This document shows positions 55,333-64,000 of a stretch of 64,000 nucleotides of DNA, one piece after another; position 1 is the stretch's first letter, and each line of letters opens with the position of its first letter. The stretch is from an uncultured Caulobacterales bacterium. Its GTDB lineage: Bacteria; Pseudomonadota; Alphaproteobacteria; Caulobacterales; Caulobacteraceae. Both the position numbers and the translations under genes were made by a program. Under the pieces are notes generated by a model. The model was not told the DNA's origin. It saw nothing but the letters and a program-made list of their open reading frames with translations, and did no database searches. Location: positions 30,102 through 94,101 of the forward strand of contig CAIMFV010000012.1 in the NCBI GenBank assembly GCA_903840435.1. The letters are read 5' to 3'.

Positions 55333-55342
<10 letters not shown>
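53876..55342 (-). CDS. Group II PLP-dependent amino-acid decarboxylase (aromatic-L-amino-acid decarboxylase family)
   Basis: A 488-residue pyridoxal-phosphate enzyme that decarboxylates an amino acid to an amine. Diagnostic parts are HPGFMGWAQGAGLPAG, the GLFTTGASQAN cofactor loop, Asp277 in FHVDGAFGA and the Schiff-base Lys309 in FDFHKWGQVPYDAGF. The substrate may be aromatic (Trp, Tyr, Phe) or another amino acid; the family does not settle this. The GTG start has AAGGA about nine bases upstream. It is first in an operon with an ATP-grasp-like gene and is divergent from ccrM across about 80 bases. Confidence 0.85.
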
Positions 55343-56504
<1,162 letters not shown>

Positions 56505-56641
56505 ACTGAGCTCGGTCGATTGTTTCACCGCGCCACCTGTCGCTAAAAATTGCGGAGACGGATGGCCAGATTTCGTGGCCAAGGCTTTGATTCCGCTCTA
56601 AGCCAGCATCATCGCCTCCTGTTTTTGTTTAGGCCGCTCAC

Positions 56642-57391
56642 GTGCTTGCTCCCCTCCTCGCTACCCTCGCCTTGGCGAGCCCGACTGCGTGTCCGACAGA
56701 CCCGCAAGCCAGTGCCGCACCGCGCGTTGTGGCGGTCCCCGCCTTGGCGGGACAAAAGCTTGGCAAGGTCAATTATCCTGACGCTGTCACCTTGGCCGAC
56801 CACGAACTGGCGCTAACTTTTGACGACGGCCCAGATGACGACCACACTCGGGCGGTTCTGGATATTTTGGACCGGCACTGTATCAAGGCGACCTTTTTTC
56901 TGGTGGGTCAGGAGGTCGACGCCGACCCAGCCCTTGTCCGCACCATCGCGGCGCGCGGCCATAGCCTTGCCGCCCACACCTACACCCACCCCGAACGGCT
57001 AGGCGCTCTGCCCCTCGACGCGCGCGAGGCCGAGATCGATCGGAGTTTCGCCGCCATCTCCAATGCGCTCGCCGCCGAGCCTGCCGAGGTGAAGGCCCGC
57101 GCCGTCCGCTTTTTTCGCTTCCCCGAATTGGTCGACGATGACGCCTCACTCGCCTATCTGCGCGAAAAGTCTGTGACCGTATTCAGCGCTGATTACGGGA
57201 TCGATGACTGGACAGAGGTTGGCCCGGATGAACTGCTCCGCCGCGCCATCGCCTTTACCGAGGAGCGGCGCAAGGGCGTCATTGTCCTGCACGACTTCAA
57301 CCCCAACATGATCGCCATGCTGGACCAGATGATCACAACCCTCGAGGCGCGCGGCTATCGGTTTGTGCAGATTGTCCAGGCTGGCGGATAG
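56642..57391 (+). CDS. Polysaccharide deacetylase (NodB domain)
   Basis: A 249-residue enzyme, probably exported (short hydrophobic N-terminus MLAPLLATLALASPTAC; the Cys could be a lipobox remnant but the context is weak). NodB motifs are present: TFDDGP with the metal/catalytic Asp residues, HTYTHP with the metal His pair, and the C-terminal VIVLHDFNP. It removes acetyl or similar groups from glycans such as peptidoglycan or chitin-like polymers. The start is a GTG at 56642. The region after it contains repeat units. Confidence 0.82.
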   Translation: MLAPLLATLALASPTACPTDPQASAAPRVVAVPALAGQKLGKVNYPDAVTLADHELALTFDDGPDDDHTRAVLDILDRHCIKATFFLVGQEVDADPALVRTIAARGHSLAAHTYTHPERLGALPLDAREAEIDRSFAAISNALAAEPAEVKARAVRFFRFPELVDDDASLAYLREKSVTVFSADYGIDDWTEVGPDELLRRAIAFTEERRKGVIVLHDFNPNMIAMLDQMITTLEARGYRFVQIVQAGG

Positions 57392-57430
57392 CAAGCGGCG
57401 GCTTCACGTCTATCAATTCGACCTCGGCCC

Positions 57431-57694
57431 TGCACATTCCGGCGTAGGCCGGTATCCAGCGGATCATCCCGACCGTCTGCAGGCCCGTCCCTGGACCCCG
57501 GCCTGCGCCGGGGTGAGCGGTTTTTATCTGGGATATCAATTACATCCGCTCATACTGGCGAAGGCCGGGGGGTGCGGCTTAGAGGTATCTTCTCAATTAA
57601 ATCCGCTCATACCGGCGGAGGCCGGTATCCAGGAGATCATCTCCAAACCTCAGCGGGCCTGTCCCCGGACCCCGCCCTGCGCCGGGATGAGCGG
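57431..57694. repeat. Palindromic repeat cluster downstream of the deacetylase gene (three units)
   Basis: This gap of about 320 bases holds two nearly full units (57431-57520, 57603-57694) and one left-half remnant (57546-57570) of a ~90 bp element. A full unit begins CCGCTCATACCGGCG, contains GGCCGGTATCCAG and GGACCCCGGCCTGCGCCGGGG, and ends TGAGCGG, so its ends are inverted repeats. Further units occur at 63725-64000. No gene is present. Confidence 0.85.
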
Positions 57695-57711
57695 CGGAAG
57701 GGTGCGTAATT

Positions 57712-58767
57712 TCAACCTCCTCCGGCGACCTTCAATGCCTTTGCAAAGACGGTCGGCAAAGCGGTCTGTAGGCGAACTCGCTCGTGCCAGGTGTTGTGGC
57801 TTCCCCGGCTTGGCGCCTCTGCGGTCAAAACTGTCAGCTGCAGTCGGAAGTGGGTAAAGACGTGGTTGACCTCGCCAGCCATGCGCCAAGCCGCTCTCAT
57901 GGGGGCAAAGATTTCGGCCTCATCCTCCGCGAACGGCGTGTCGCGCCACGGACTGGTGGGGAAACCGAGCATGCCACCCAAAAGACCGCGATCTGGCCGG
58001 GTTTCGGCAAGCACCGCGTTCCCGCACCGGAGGATAAAGACCAGACCATATTTTTGCGGAGTGGTCGCCTTCTTCAATTTGACGGGAAAGTCCTCAGGTC
58101 TGCCCTGAGCATAAGCCTGACACGCTGATCGCACCGGACACGCGCCGCAGACCGGCGCTTTTGGTCGGCAGACCGTCGCACCCAGGTCCATCATGGCCTG
58201 AGCAAAATCGCCATGACGTCCGTCGGCGCCGACCGCCACCAGCCCCGCTGTTAATGCCCTTAAGCTCTCCTTTGCATTGGGCAGTGGCTTCTCCACTGCG
58301 TAGAGGCGCGAGACGACCCGCTCGACATTGCCATCCACCACCACGGCGGGCGCATCAAAAGCAATCGCCGCCACGGCCGCAGCCGTATAGGGACCCAGGC
58401 CAGGCAAGCTGCGCAATTGCGCTTCCTCGCGGGGAAAGCGCCCACCGTGTTGGCTGGCGACCGCGCGCGCGCAAGCCAAGAGGTTGCGGGCGCGGGCATA
58501 ATAGCCAAGCCCAGCCCACGCGGCCATGACCGCTGGGTCGTCCGCCCGCGCCAGATCCTCGACAGTGGGCCAGCGCGCGGTAAAGGCGTGAAAATAAGGT
58601 GCGGCATGGGCTGTGGTGGTCTGTTGCAGCATCACCTCCGACAACCAGACTCGATAGGGATCAATGGCTGCGGTGGAGCCCGGCGGTCGGCGCCACGGCA
58701 GGTCGCGCGCATTCGCATCGTACCAGCGCAGCAGGTTTTGGCGGAGGGATCTTGGGGACATGCTCAT
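57712..58767 (-). CDS. mutY: A/G-specific adenine glycosylase MutY
   Basis: Removes adenine mispaired with 8-oxoguanine; 351 residues. The catalytic Glu44 is in WLSEVMLQQTT, the helix-hairpin-helix is LPGLGPYTA with catalytic Asp145 (VVVDGNVERV), and the iron-sulfur cluster ligands are Cys200, Cys207, Cys210 and Cys216. The C-terminal NUDIX-like domain senses 8-oxoG. The ATG at 58767 (or 58761) gives a normal N-terminus; the longer frame would overlap the divergent gene start. It converges on the deacetylase gene across the repeat cluster. Confidence 0.93.
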   Translation of the reverse strand: MSMSPRSLRQNLLRWYDANARDLPWRRPPGSTAAIDPYRVWLSEVMLQQTTTAHAAPYFHAFTARWPTVEDLARADDPAVMAAWAGLGYYARARNLLACARAVASQHGGRFPREEAQLRSLPGLGPYTAAAVAAIAFDAPAVVVDGNVERVVSRLYAVEKPLPNAKESLRALTAGLVAVGADGRHGDFAQAMMDLGATVCRPKAPVCGACPVRSACQAYAQGRPEDFPVKLKKATTPQKYGLVFILRCGNAVLAETRPDRGLLGGMLGFPTSPWRDTPFAEDEAEIFAPMRAAWRMAGEVNHVFTHFRLQLTVLTAEAPSRGSHNTWHERVRLQTALPTVFAKALKVAGGG

Positions 58768-58807
58768 CAGTCGCCAAACCCATCCTAGAGCGCTATAAAG
58801 GTCAACC

Positions 58808-59383
58808 ATGAAGCGGCGCTTGCCCGACGATCGTGAGACGGCGGAAATTCTCGCCACCCGGCGGACCCGCCCCGCCTATGCTGCCGCGCCCCCGGCGGCG
58901 CGCGCCGTGGCGCGTCTCATCACGCCCTTCGACCAGAAGTTCGGCGGCGGACCGCAGGCATTGAAATCGCGGTGGAAAGAGATTGTCGGCGAGACGCTGG
59001 CCCGCTTTACCGAGCCGGTGAAGGTCAGCAAGCCCCGTGGTGGTGGCCCCGCCTCGCTGGAGCTTAAGGTCAGCGGCCCGGCGGCTGCTCTCATTCAACA
59101 CCAGGCCCCGGAAATTCTACAACGCGTGAACCTCTTTTTGGGCGAAGGCGCGGTGGACCGCCTGCGCATCATTCAAGGCCCAATCACGACGGCCTCGCCA
59201 AAGACCCGCCACCGCCGGGCCGCGCCCCTCGACGCAGCCGCGGAGGCCCGCCTGCGCGACAGCCTCAATTCAGCCCCAGACAGCCCCTTAAAAGAAGCCC
59301 TGCTGCAATTGGGTCGCGGCGTTCTCAGAGCGGAATTGGAAGGGCGCATCCGCTCGCCCCGCGCCAAATCCCCGCTTAGCTAG
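58808..59383 (+). CDS. DUF721/DciA-like protein, probable replicative helicase loader
   Basis: A 191-residue basic protein. The DUF721 domain spans about residues 30-125, with the SRWKEIVGETLARFTEPVKV segment and ALIQHQAPEILQRVNLFLG that are typical of the KH-like fold of DciA. DciA proteins load the DnaB helicase in bacteria that lack DnaC. The C-terminal tail is less conserved. It is divergent from mutY and upstream of the DsbA-like gene. Confidence 0.8.
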   Translation: MKRRLPDDRETAEILATRRTRPAYAAAPPAARAVARLITPFDQKFGGGPQALKSRWKEIVGETLARFTEPVKVSKPRGGGPASLELKVSGPAAALIQHQAPEILQRVNLFLGEGAVDRLRIIQGPITTASPKTRHRRAAPLDAAAEARLRDSLNSAPDSPLKEALLQLGRGVLRAELEGRIRSPRAKSPLS

Positions 59384-59475
59384 GGCCAGATTTACAAGAT
59401 CGCCAGCCTTCCCCCCAAAGGCGAACACCCCTTGCCAGAAAGATCGGGCGGTGAGAGGGAAATCTTAAGCTTTCA

Positions 59476-59521
59476 GAATCTCCGAAACCGGGGAATCAGC
59501 CTTTAGTCGCCGATCAGAGTC
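59476..59521 (+). promoter_or_regulatory. Cluster of three GANTC methylation sites upstream of the DsbA-like/smc pair
   Basis: GAATC (59476-59480), GAATC (59493-59497) and GAGTC (59517-59521) lie within 46 bases directly before the ATG at 59539. These are CcrM target sites. Clusters of this kind in promoters mark genes whose transcription depends on methylation state and GcrA in Caulobacter. Confidence 0.5.
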
Positions 59522-59538
59522 TACAGGGACCCGCCGCC

Positions 59539-60168
59539 ATGTCGCGCATCTTCCGTCTTGCTTTTGCTGTCATTGCTTGCGCCGGGCTGCTCAGCGCCTG
59601 CGGCCAGTCGAGCCAATCTGCCGCCAGTGGCGAGATGGACATGGGCGATCCGAACTCCAAGGTGACCTTGGTGGAATATGCCTCGGTGACCTGCATCCAC
59701 TGCGCCCGGTTTGACCATGACGTCTTCCCCGCCATCAAGGCCAAATATATCGACACGAAGAAGATCCACTATGTGTTCAAGGAATTCTTGACCGCACCGG
59801 CGGAAGTGGCGGCGTCTGGATTTGTGCTGGCGCGCTGTGCGGCAAAGGACGGCGGCAAGGAACGCTATTTCCAAGTGATTGAGGCTCTGTTCCGGGCTCA
59901 GGACGAAATGTTCCAGACCCAGGACTATCGCGGTCCCTATCTGCGGGTCGCCAAGTCGGTCGGCATGAGCGAGGCGCAATTCAACACCTGCCTGAATGAC
60001 GAAGCTGCGCTCAATGGCGTGCAGACCCGCATGCAGGCAGGCATTGACCAGGACAAGATTAACGGCACCCCGACCTTCATCATCAATGGCAAGCAAGTGG
60101 CTTCGGGCGAAGTGACCGAACAGACCTTGGCGACGGCCATCGATACGGCGCTGAAGGCCGCCCACTAA
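59539..60168 (+). CDS. DsbA-like thiol-disulfide oxidoreductase, probable lipoprotein
   Basis: A 209-residue periplasmic thioredoxin-fold protein. The N-terminus has a lipobox (LLSAC, Cys21), so it is probably lipid-anchored. The active site is Cys52-Ile-His-Cys55 (SVTCIHCARFDHDVFP), and the cis-proline loop is GTPTFIINGK. It would introduce or reshuffle disulfides in exported proteins. Its stop lies ten bases before smc, so the two are likely co-transcribed. Confidence 0.88.
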   Translation: MSRIFRLAFAVIACAGLLSACGQSSQSAASGEMDMGDPNSKVTLVEYASVTCIHCARFDHDVFPAIKAKYIDTKKIHYVFKEFLTAPAEVAASGFVLARCAAKDGGKERYFQVIEALFRAQDEMFQTQDYRGPYLRVAKSVGMSEAQFNTCLNDEAALNGVQTRMQAGIDQDKINGTPTFIINGKQVASGEVTEQTLATAIDTALKAAH

Positions 60169-60177
60169 GCCGCGATA

Positions 60178-63100
60178 ATGCAGTTCCAAAAGCTGCGCAT
60201 CTCGGGATTTAAGTCCTTCGTCGATCCGGTCGAATTTCGCATTGAGCCCGGCTTGACCGGGGTGGTCGGCCCCAATGGCTGTGGCAAGTCCAACCTCTTA
60301 GAAGCCCTGCGCTGGGTGATGGGCGCGACCTCGGCCAAGGCCATGCGGGCCGACGGCATGGACGATGTGATCTTTGCAGGCGCCAGTGCCCGGGCTTCGC
60401 GCAGCCATGCCGAAGTCATGCTGGTGATCGACAATTCTGATCGCACGGCTCCCGCCCAATTCAACAGCCATGCGGTTTTAGAGGTAACGCGCCGCATCGA
60501 CCGAGGCGCGGGCTCAACCTATCGCGTCAATGGCGCCGAGACCCGGGCGCGCGACGTGCAACTCCTGTTCGCCGACGCCTCGACGGGGGCCAATTCTCCC
60601 TCGCTCGTCAGGCAAGGTCAGATCTCCGAACTGATTGCGGCCAAACCTTCCAATCGCCGCCGCATCCTGGAAGAAGCTGCGGGCGTCTCTGGCCTGCACA
60701 GCCGCCGGCACGAGGCTGAGCTTCGCCTGCGCGCGGCCGAGGCCAATCTGGACCGCCTCGACGATGTCACCCGCGAGTTGGAGCAGACCTTGGGTCGGTT
60801 GCGCCGCGAAGCCCGACAGGCGGAAAAATATCGCAAGCTGTCGGCGGAAATCCGCAGCTTGCAAGGTGCGGCCCTGATCTCCCGCTGGCAAGAGGCGAGG
60901 ACCGCGCTTGATGCCGCTCGCGGCGTGGCGACCGCGTCTGAGGAGGCCTTGGCCACCACCACCACCGAGGCGGCCAAGGCGAGCGCCGCTGCGGCGACCG
61001 CCTCGGAGCAGTTGAAGCCCTTGCGCAAGGAGGAGGCTGTCGCGGCGGCCGTCCTGCAAAGGCTTGCTCTCGAACGCGACCGCATTGAGCGCGATTTAGA
61101 CCAGGCCAAGACTGACCTCGCGCGCATCGTCGCCGAAGCCCAACGCACTGACCAAGATCGCGCCCTCGAAGAAGAAAGGGCCGAGGACGCCGCCGCCTCG
61201 GTGGCGCGTCTGCAGCTTGAGTTGGACACCGTCACCCGCGCCTTGGCCGAGGCGCCCGAACGTCTGCCCGACCTCGAAGCTGATCTCGCCAAGGCCATCC
61301 TCGCGCGCGAGCGCACCGACGCCGAGATCGAGCGTTTGGCCGGACTGGCGGCCGCGGCAGAGGCGCGAAAACAGGCAGCGCGGCAACGTCTTGAAGACGC
61401 TGAGCGGGCCTTGCGCGTGCAGGAGACCCGAGCCGAGGAAGCCCGCAGTCGCGTGGCGCGGGCTGAGCGCGGACTAACCGACACGACGCGAGAGCGCGCC
61501 AGCCTGTCGCTTGGCGAAAGCCCTGATGTCGCCGCCGCCAAGGCCAAACTCGCTCAGGCCGAAGCCCAGTTGGCCACGGCGCGCGATCAGGTGGAATCCC
61601 TCGAGGCCGCCCGCGCCGACGCCCAAATGGCCGAAGCCGATGCGCGCGAAGACCTGCGCCAAGCCCAAGAGCGCGCCACCCGGCTAAAGGCAGAAGGCGA
61701 CGCCCTCACCTCGCTGACCCGATCCGCCTCAAAGACCCCCTACCCGCCCGCCCTCAACCAAATCTCCCCGCAACGCGGATATGAAGCGGCTTTGGCGGCG
61801 GCACTTGGCGATGATCTCGATGCGGCCTTAGATGTACGTGCGCCAAATCACTGGGCCGGGGCCACGGCGCGCCAACCCGATTGGCCAGAGGGGGCAAGCC
61901 CGCTCTCCGCCTGGGTTACGACCCCGCCAGAACTCTCGGCCCGCCTGGCCATGACCGCGCTGACCACCCGTGAAGACGGCCTCCGTCTGCAAAAGCTCCT
62001 GCCCGTCGGCGCTCGGCTTGTTTCAGTCGAAGGCGATCTTTGGCGCTGGGACGGACTGGTTACCCGCGCCGAGGCCGAAAAGCCAGCGGCGAGGCGCTTG
62101 GCGCAAAAAGCCCGACTCGAAGAAGTGACCGCCTTGGCTGCCGCTGAAGCGCCGATTGTCGCAGCCCTTGGCGCTGCCCATGCGGTGGCGGTGGAGCGGG
62201 CACGAAGCCTCGATGCCAGCTTGCGCGACGCCCGGCGCGCGCCTGTGGAATGCGAACGCGAGGTGCGGCTGGCGCGAGAGGCGGTCGAACGCTACGCCCG
62301 CGAAACCGCCCGTGCCGAGGCGCGCGCCCAATCGCTTGACGAAACCTTGCAACGTTTTCAGGCCGATCTAACAGCCGCCCGGTCGGCATTGGTGGCGACA
62401 GAGGCCGATTGGCAAACAGCGCTGGCCGCAGTTGAGGCGGCAAGGGCCGATGCCCCTCAACCCGCAAATTCCGGCGATGCGGAGGCTGCTGCGCTGGCCG
62501 CCGCCCGTCGCGCAGGCGCCCTTGCGCGCGAGGCTGAACTGGCAGCCCGCGGTCGGGTGGAAGCCGAGATCAGGGCCAAGGAGGGGCGAACCCGCCGCCG
62601 CGATGGCCTTGCCCGTGATCTGGCCGATTGGCAAAGGCGTGATCATGAGGCCCGGGCACGCATCGACGCTCTTTTGGCCCGCCGCGCCGCCCTAGAGGGC
62701 GAACGCGCCGAGGCTGCCGAGCGACCTGTTACGCTCGAGGCCAAGCGTCTTGATCTCACGGGGGAGCACTTCAAGGCTGAAGCCCGGCGCACCGCCGCCG
62801 CCGACCAGCTGGCCGAAGCCGAGGCGCAGCTCAAATCCCTCGACCGGGCCGTCCGCGAGGCTGACGAAGCCGCGGCCATGGCCCGAGAAGCCCGTGCCGC
62901 AGCGCTTGCCCGACAGGAGGCCGCGTTTGAGCGCCTCACCGCCGCCGCTGACCGTCTGCGGGAGACGGCCCGGATGGAGCCGCTCGAACTGGCGGCCAAG
63001 CTTGCCGAAGACGCCATCGGCGTACCGTCGGATGCGGCAGGTGTGGAACAATTGCTCCGTGATTTGGAAAAGGATCGCGACGCCTTGGGAGCGGTCAATC

Positions 63101-63708
63101 TGCGCGCCGACGAAGAAGCCACCGAACACGCCTTGCGGCTTGACGCCATGCGTTCGGAACGCAGCGATCTGGTCGGGGCCATCGCACGGCTGCGAGCGGG
63201 CATCGAAGACCTGAACGGAGAAGGTCGCGAACGCTTGATGGCGGCTTTCAGCGTCATCAATGAGGCTTTCAAGGCCTTGTTCAAAACCCTGTTTGACGGC
63301 GGCGAAGCGGAATTGCGGCTGGTTGAGAACGAAGACCCGCTTGAGGCCGGTCTCGAAATCTATGCCTGTCCGCCGGGCAAGCGGCTCGCCACCATGTCGC
63401 TGATGTCGGGGGGTGAACAGGCCTTGACCGCCACGGCCCTGATCTTCGCCGTCTTCCTCGCCAACCCCTCGCCGATCTGTGTTTTGGACGAAGTGGACGC
63501 CCCCCTCGACGACGCCAATGTCGACCGGTTCTGCCGTCTGTTGAACGAGATGCGCCAGCGCACCCAGACCCGCTTTATCGCCATCACCCACAATCCCGTC
63601 ACCATGAGCCGAATGGACCGCCTGTTCGGCGTCACCATGCCCGAGCGCGGCATCAGCCAAATGGTCAGCGTCGACTTAGTGCAAGCCGAACGGATGGCCG
63701 CGCAATAG
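60178..63708 (+). CDS. smc: Chromosome segregation protein SMC
   Basis: An 1176-residue SMC ATPase that organises and segregates the chromosome, normally with ScpA and ScpB. The head has Walker A GPNGCGKSN (31-39), a Q-loop region in RQGQISELI, the ABC signature SGGEQ (1077-1081) and Walker B VLDEVDAP (1102-1109). Two long Ala/Glu/Arg-rich coiled coils flank a hinge at about 520-640. The protein is of normal length. It is followed by palindromic repeat units. Confidence 0.96.
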   Translation: MQFQKLRISGFKSFVDPVEFRIEPGLTGVVGPNGCGKSNLLEALRWVMGATSAKAMRADGMDDVIFAGASARASRSHAEVMLVIDNSDRTAPAQFNSHAVLEVTRRIDRGAGSTYRVNGAETRARDVQLLFADASTGANSPSLVRQGQISELIAAKPSNRRRILEEAAGVSGLHSRRHEAELRLRAAEANLDRLDDVTRELEQTLGRLRREARQAEKYRKLSAEIRSLQGAALISRWQEARTALDAARGVATASEEALATTTTEAAKASAAAATASEQLKPLRKEEAVAAAVLQRLALERDRIERDLDQAKTDLARIVAEAQRTDQDRALEEERAEDAAASVARLQLELDTVTRALAEAPERLPDLEADLAKAILARERTDAEIERLAGLAAAAEARKQAARQRLEDAERALRVQETRAEEARSRVARAERGLTDTTRERASLSLGESPDVAAAKAKLAQAEAQLATARDQVESLEAARADAQMAEADAREDLRQAQERATRLKAEGDALTSLTRSASKTPYPPALNQISPQRGYEAALAAALGDDLDAALDVRAPNHWAGATARQPDWPEGASPLSAWVTTPPELSARLAMTALTTREDGLRLQKLLPVGARLVSVEGDLWRWDGLVTRAEAEKPAARRLAQKARLEEVTALAAAEAPIVAALGAAHAVAVERARSLDASLRDARRAPVECEREVRLAREAVERYARETARAEARAQSLDETLQRFQADLTAARSALVATEADWQTALAAVEAARADAPQPANSGDAEAAALAAARRAGALAREAELAARGRVEAEIRAKEGRTRRRDGLARDLADWQRRDHEARARIDALLARRAALEGERAEAAERPVTLEAKRLDLTGEHFKAEARRTAAADQLAEAEAQLKSLDRAVREADEAAAMAREARAAALARQEAAFERLTAAADRLRETARMEPLELAAKLAEDAIGVPSDAAGVEQLLRDLEKDRDALGAVNLRADEEATEHALRLDAMRSERSDLVGAIARLRAGIEDLNGEGRERLMAAFSVINEAFKALFKTLFDGGEAELRLVENEDPLEAGLEIYACPPGKRLATMSLMSGGEQALTATALIFAVFLANPSPICVLDEVDAPLDDANVDRFCRLLNEMRQRTQTRFIAITHNPVTMSRMDRLFGVTMPERGISQMVSVDLVQAERMAAQ

Positions 63709-63724
63709 GCCGCCTCGATTCCAC

Positions 63725-64000
63725 CCGCTCATATGGGCGAAAGACTCTCGGGGTCATCTCCCACCCCCAGCAGGCCCGCCCCTGGATCACGGCCTACGCC
63801 GGGATGAGCGGTGGAAAGTTTCGTAATTTCAATATCTTCCGCTCATACCGGCGAAGGCCGGTATCCAGGGGATCCTCCCCAACCGTCTGCGGGCCTGTCC
63901 CTGGACCCCGGCCTGCGCCGGGGTGAGCGGTGGAAAGGCGTTTGATTTCAATAAGTTCCGCTCATACCGGCGAAGGCCGGTATCCAGGGGATCATCTACA
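63725..64000. repeat. Palindromic repeat array downstream of smc (three units, last cut by window end)
   Basis: Units at 63725-63811, 63839-63930 and 63958-64000+ belong to the same family as those at 57431-57694. Here they are arranged head to tail at intervals of about 114-119 bases, separated by AT-richer linkers that share a TTTCAATA-like core. No open reading frame of note is present. Confidence 0.85.

Noticed and set aside
63725..64000. Regularly spaced repeats that might be taken for a CRISPR array.
   Set aside because: The repeated unit is ~90 bp and internally palindromic, the linkers are similar to each other rather than unique, and no cas gene is near.

Overview
The window is chromosomal DNA of an alphaproteobacterium, most likely of the order Caulobacterales. 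The evidence is a CcrM-type GANTC methyltransferase close to mutY, a DciA-like gene, a DsbA-like gene and smc; a TipN-like polar coiled-coil protein; GANTC sites in several upstream regions; frequent TTG/GTG starts; and moderately high GC. The exact genus cannot be read from the sequence alone.

Layout. 1-2763: the tail of an acyl-CoA dehydrogenase gene and a secreted dipeptidyl peptidase IV. 2764-5245: a low-GC accessory island with two diverged copies of a ~285 bp module (an FNPNEP-x-DKFGRWT protein), each followed by an AT-rich orphan gene; the second orphan gene carries an Ivy-like CRPHSC motif. 5246-13217: acyl-CoA dehydrogenase, a nucleotide-sugar epimerase, a TipN-like protein, dipeptide epimerase, an MFS transporter and a DUF423 protein. 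13291-18247: a CobW-family metal GTPase, then pstSCAB behind a clear Pho box. 18512-35514: mixed metabolism (three metallo-beta-lactamase-fold hydrolases, acyl-CoA ligase, pdxH, aroC, a GNAT acetyltransferase, a ThDP enzyme, a class C beta-lactamase-like hydrolase), a divergent HxlR/SnoaL pair, a secreted protein made of five four-cysteine repeats, and an AT-rich methyltransferase locus. 35564-41070 (minus strand): gmk, mltG and the fatty acid genes fabF, acpP, fabG, fabD. 42054-43345: rpsF-rpsR-rplI with a strong terminator.

43475-52435 (minus strand): the division and cell-wall cluster mraZ-rsmH-ftsL-ftsI-murE-murF-mraY-murD. Most genes overlap or nearly abut. It has a 10-bp-periodic MraZ-box array upstream and stops after murD. 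ftsI is read in two frames because of an A5 homopolymer just before the KTG motif, so it is either a base error or a -1 frameshift. 52662-55342 (minus strand): a two-gene operon of a group II PLP decarboxylase and an uncharacterised ATP-grasp protein, a candidate amine-conjugation system. 55425-63708: ccrM, a NodB deacetylase, mutY, dciA-like, a DsbA-like lipoprotein and smc, with a family of ~90 bp palindromic repeats downstream of the deacetylase and of smc.

How the genes work together: several blocks serve growth and the cell cycle (peptidoglycan precursors, septal synthesis, fatty acids, ribosomal proteins, polarity, DNA methylation, chromosome organisation). The more novel content is the accessory island, the decarboxylase/ATP-grasp operon, the Cys-repeat protein and the ftsI frame break.
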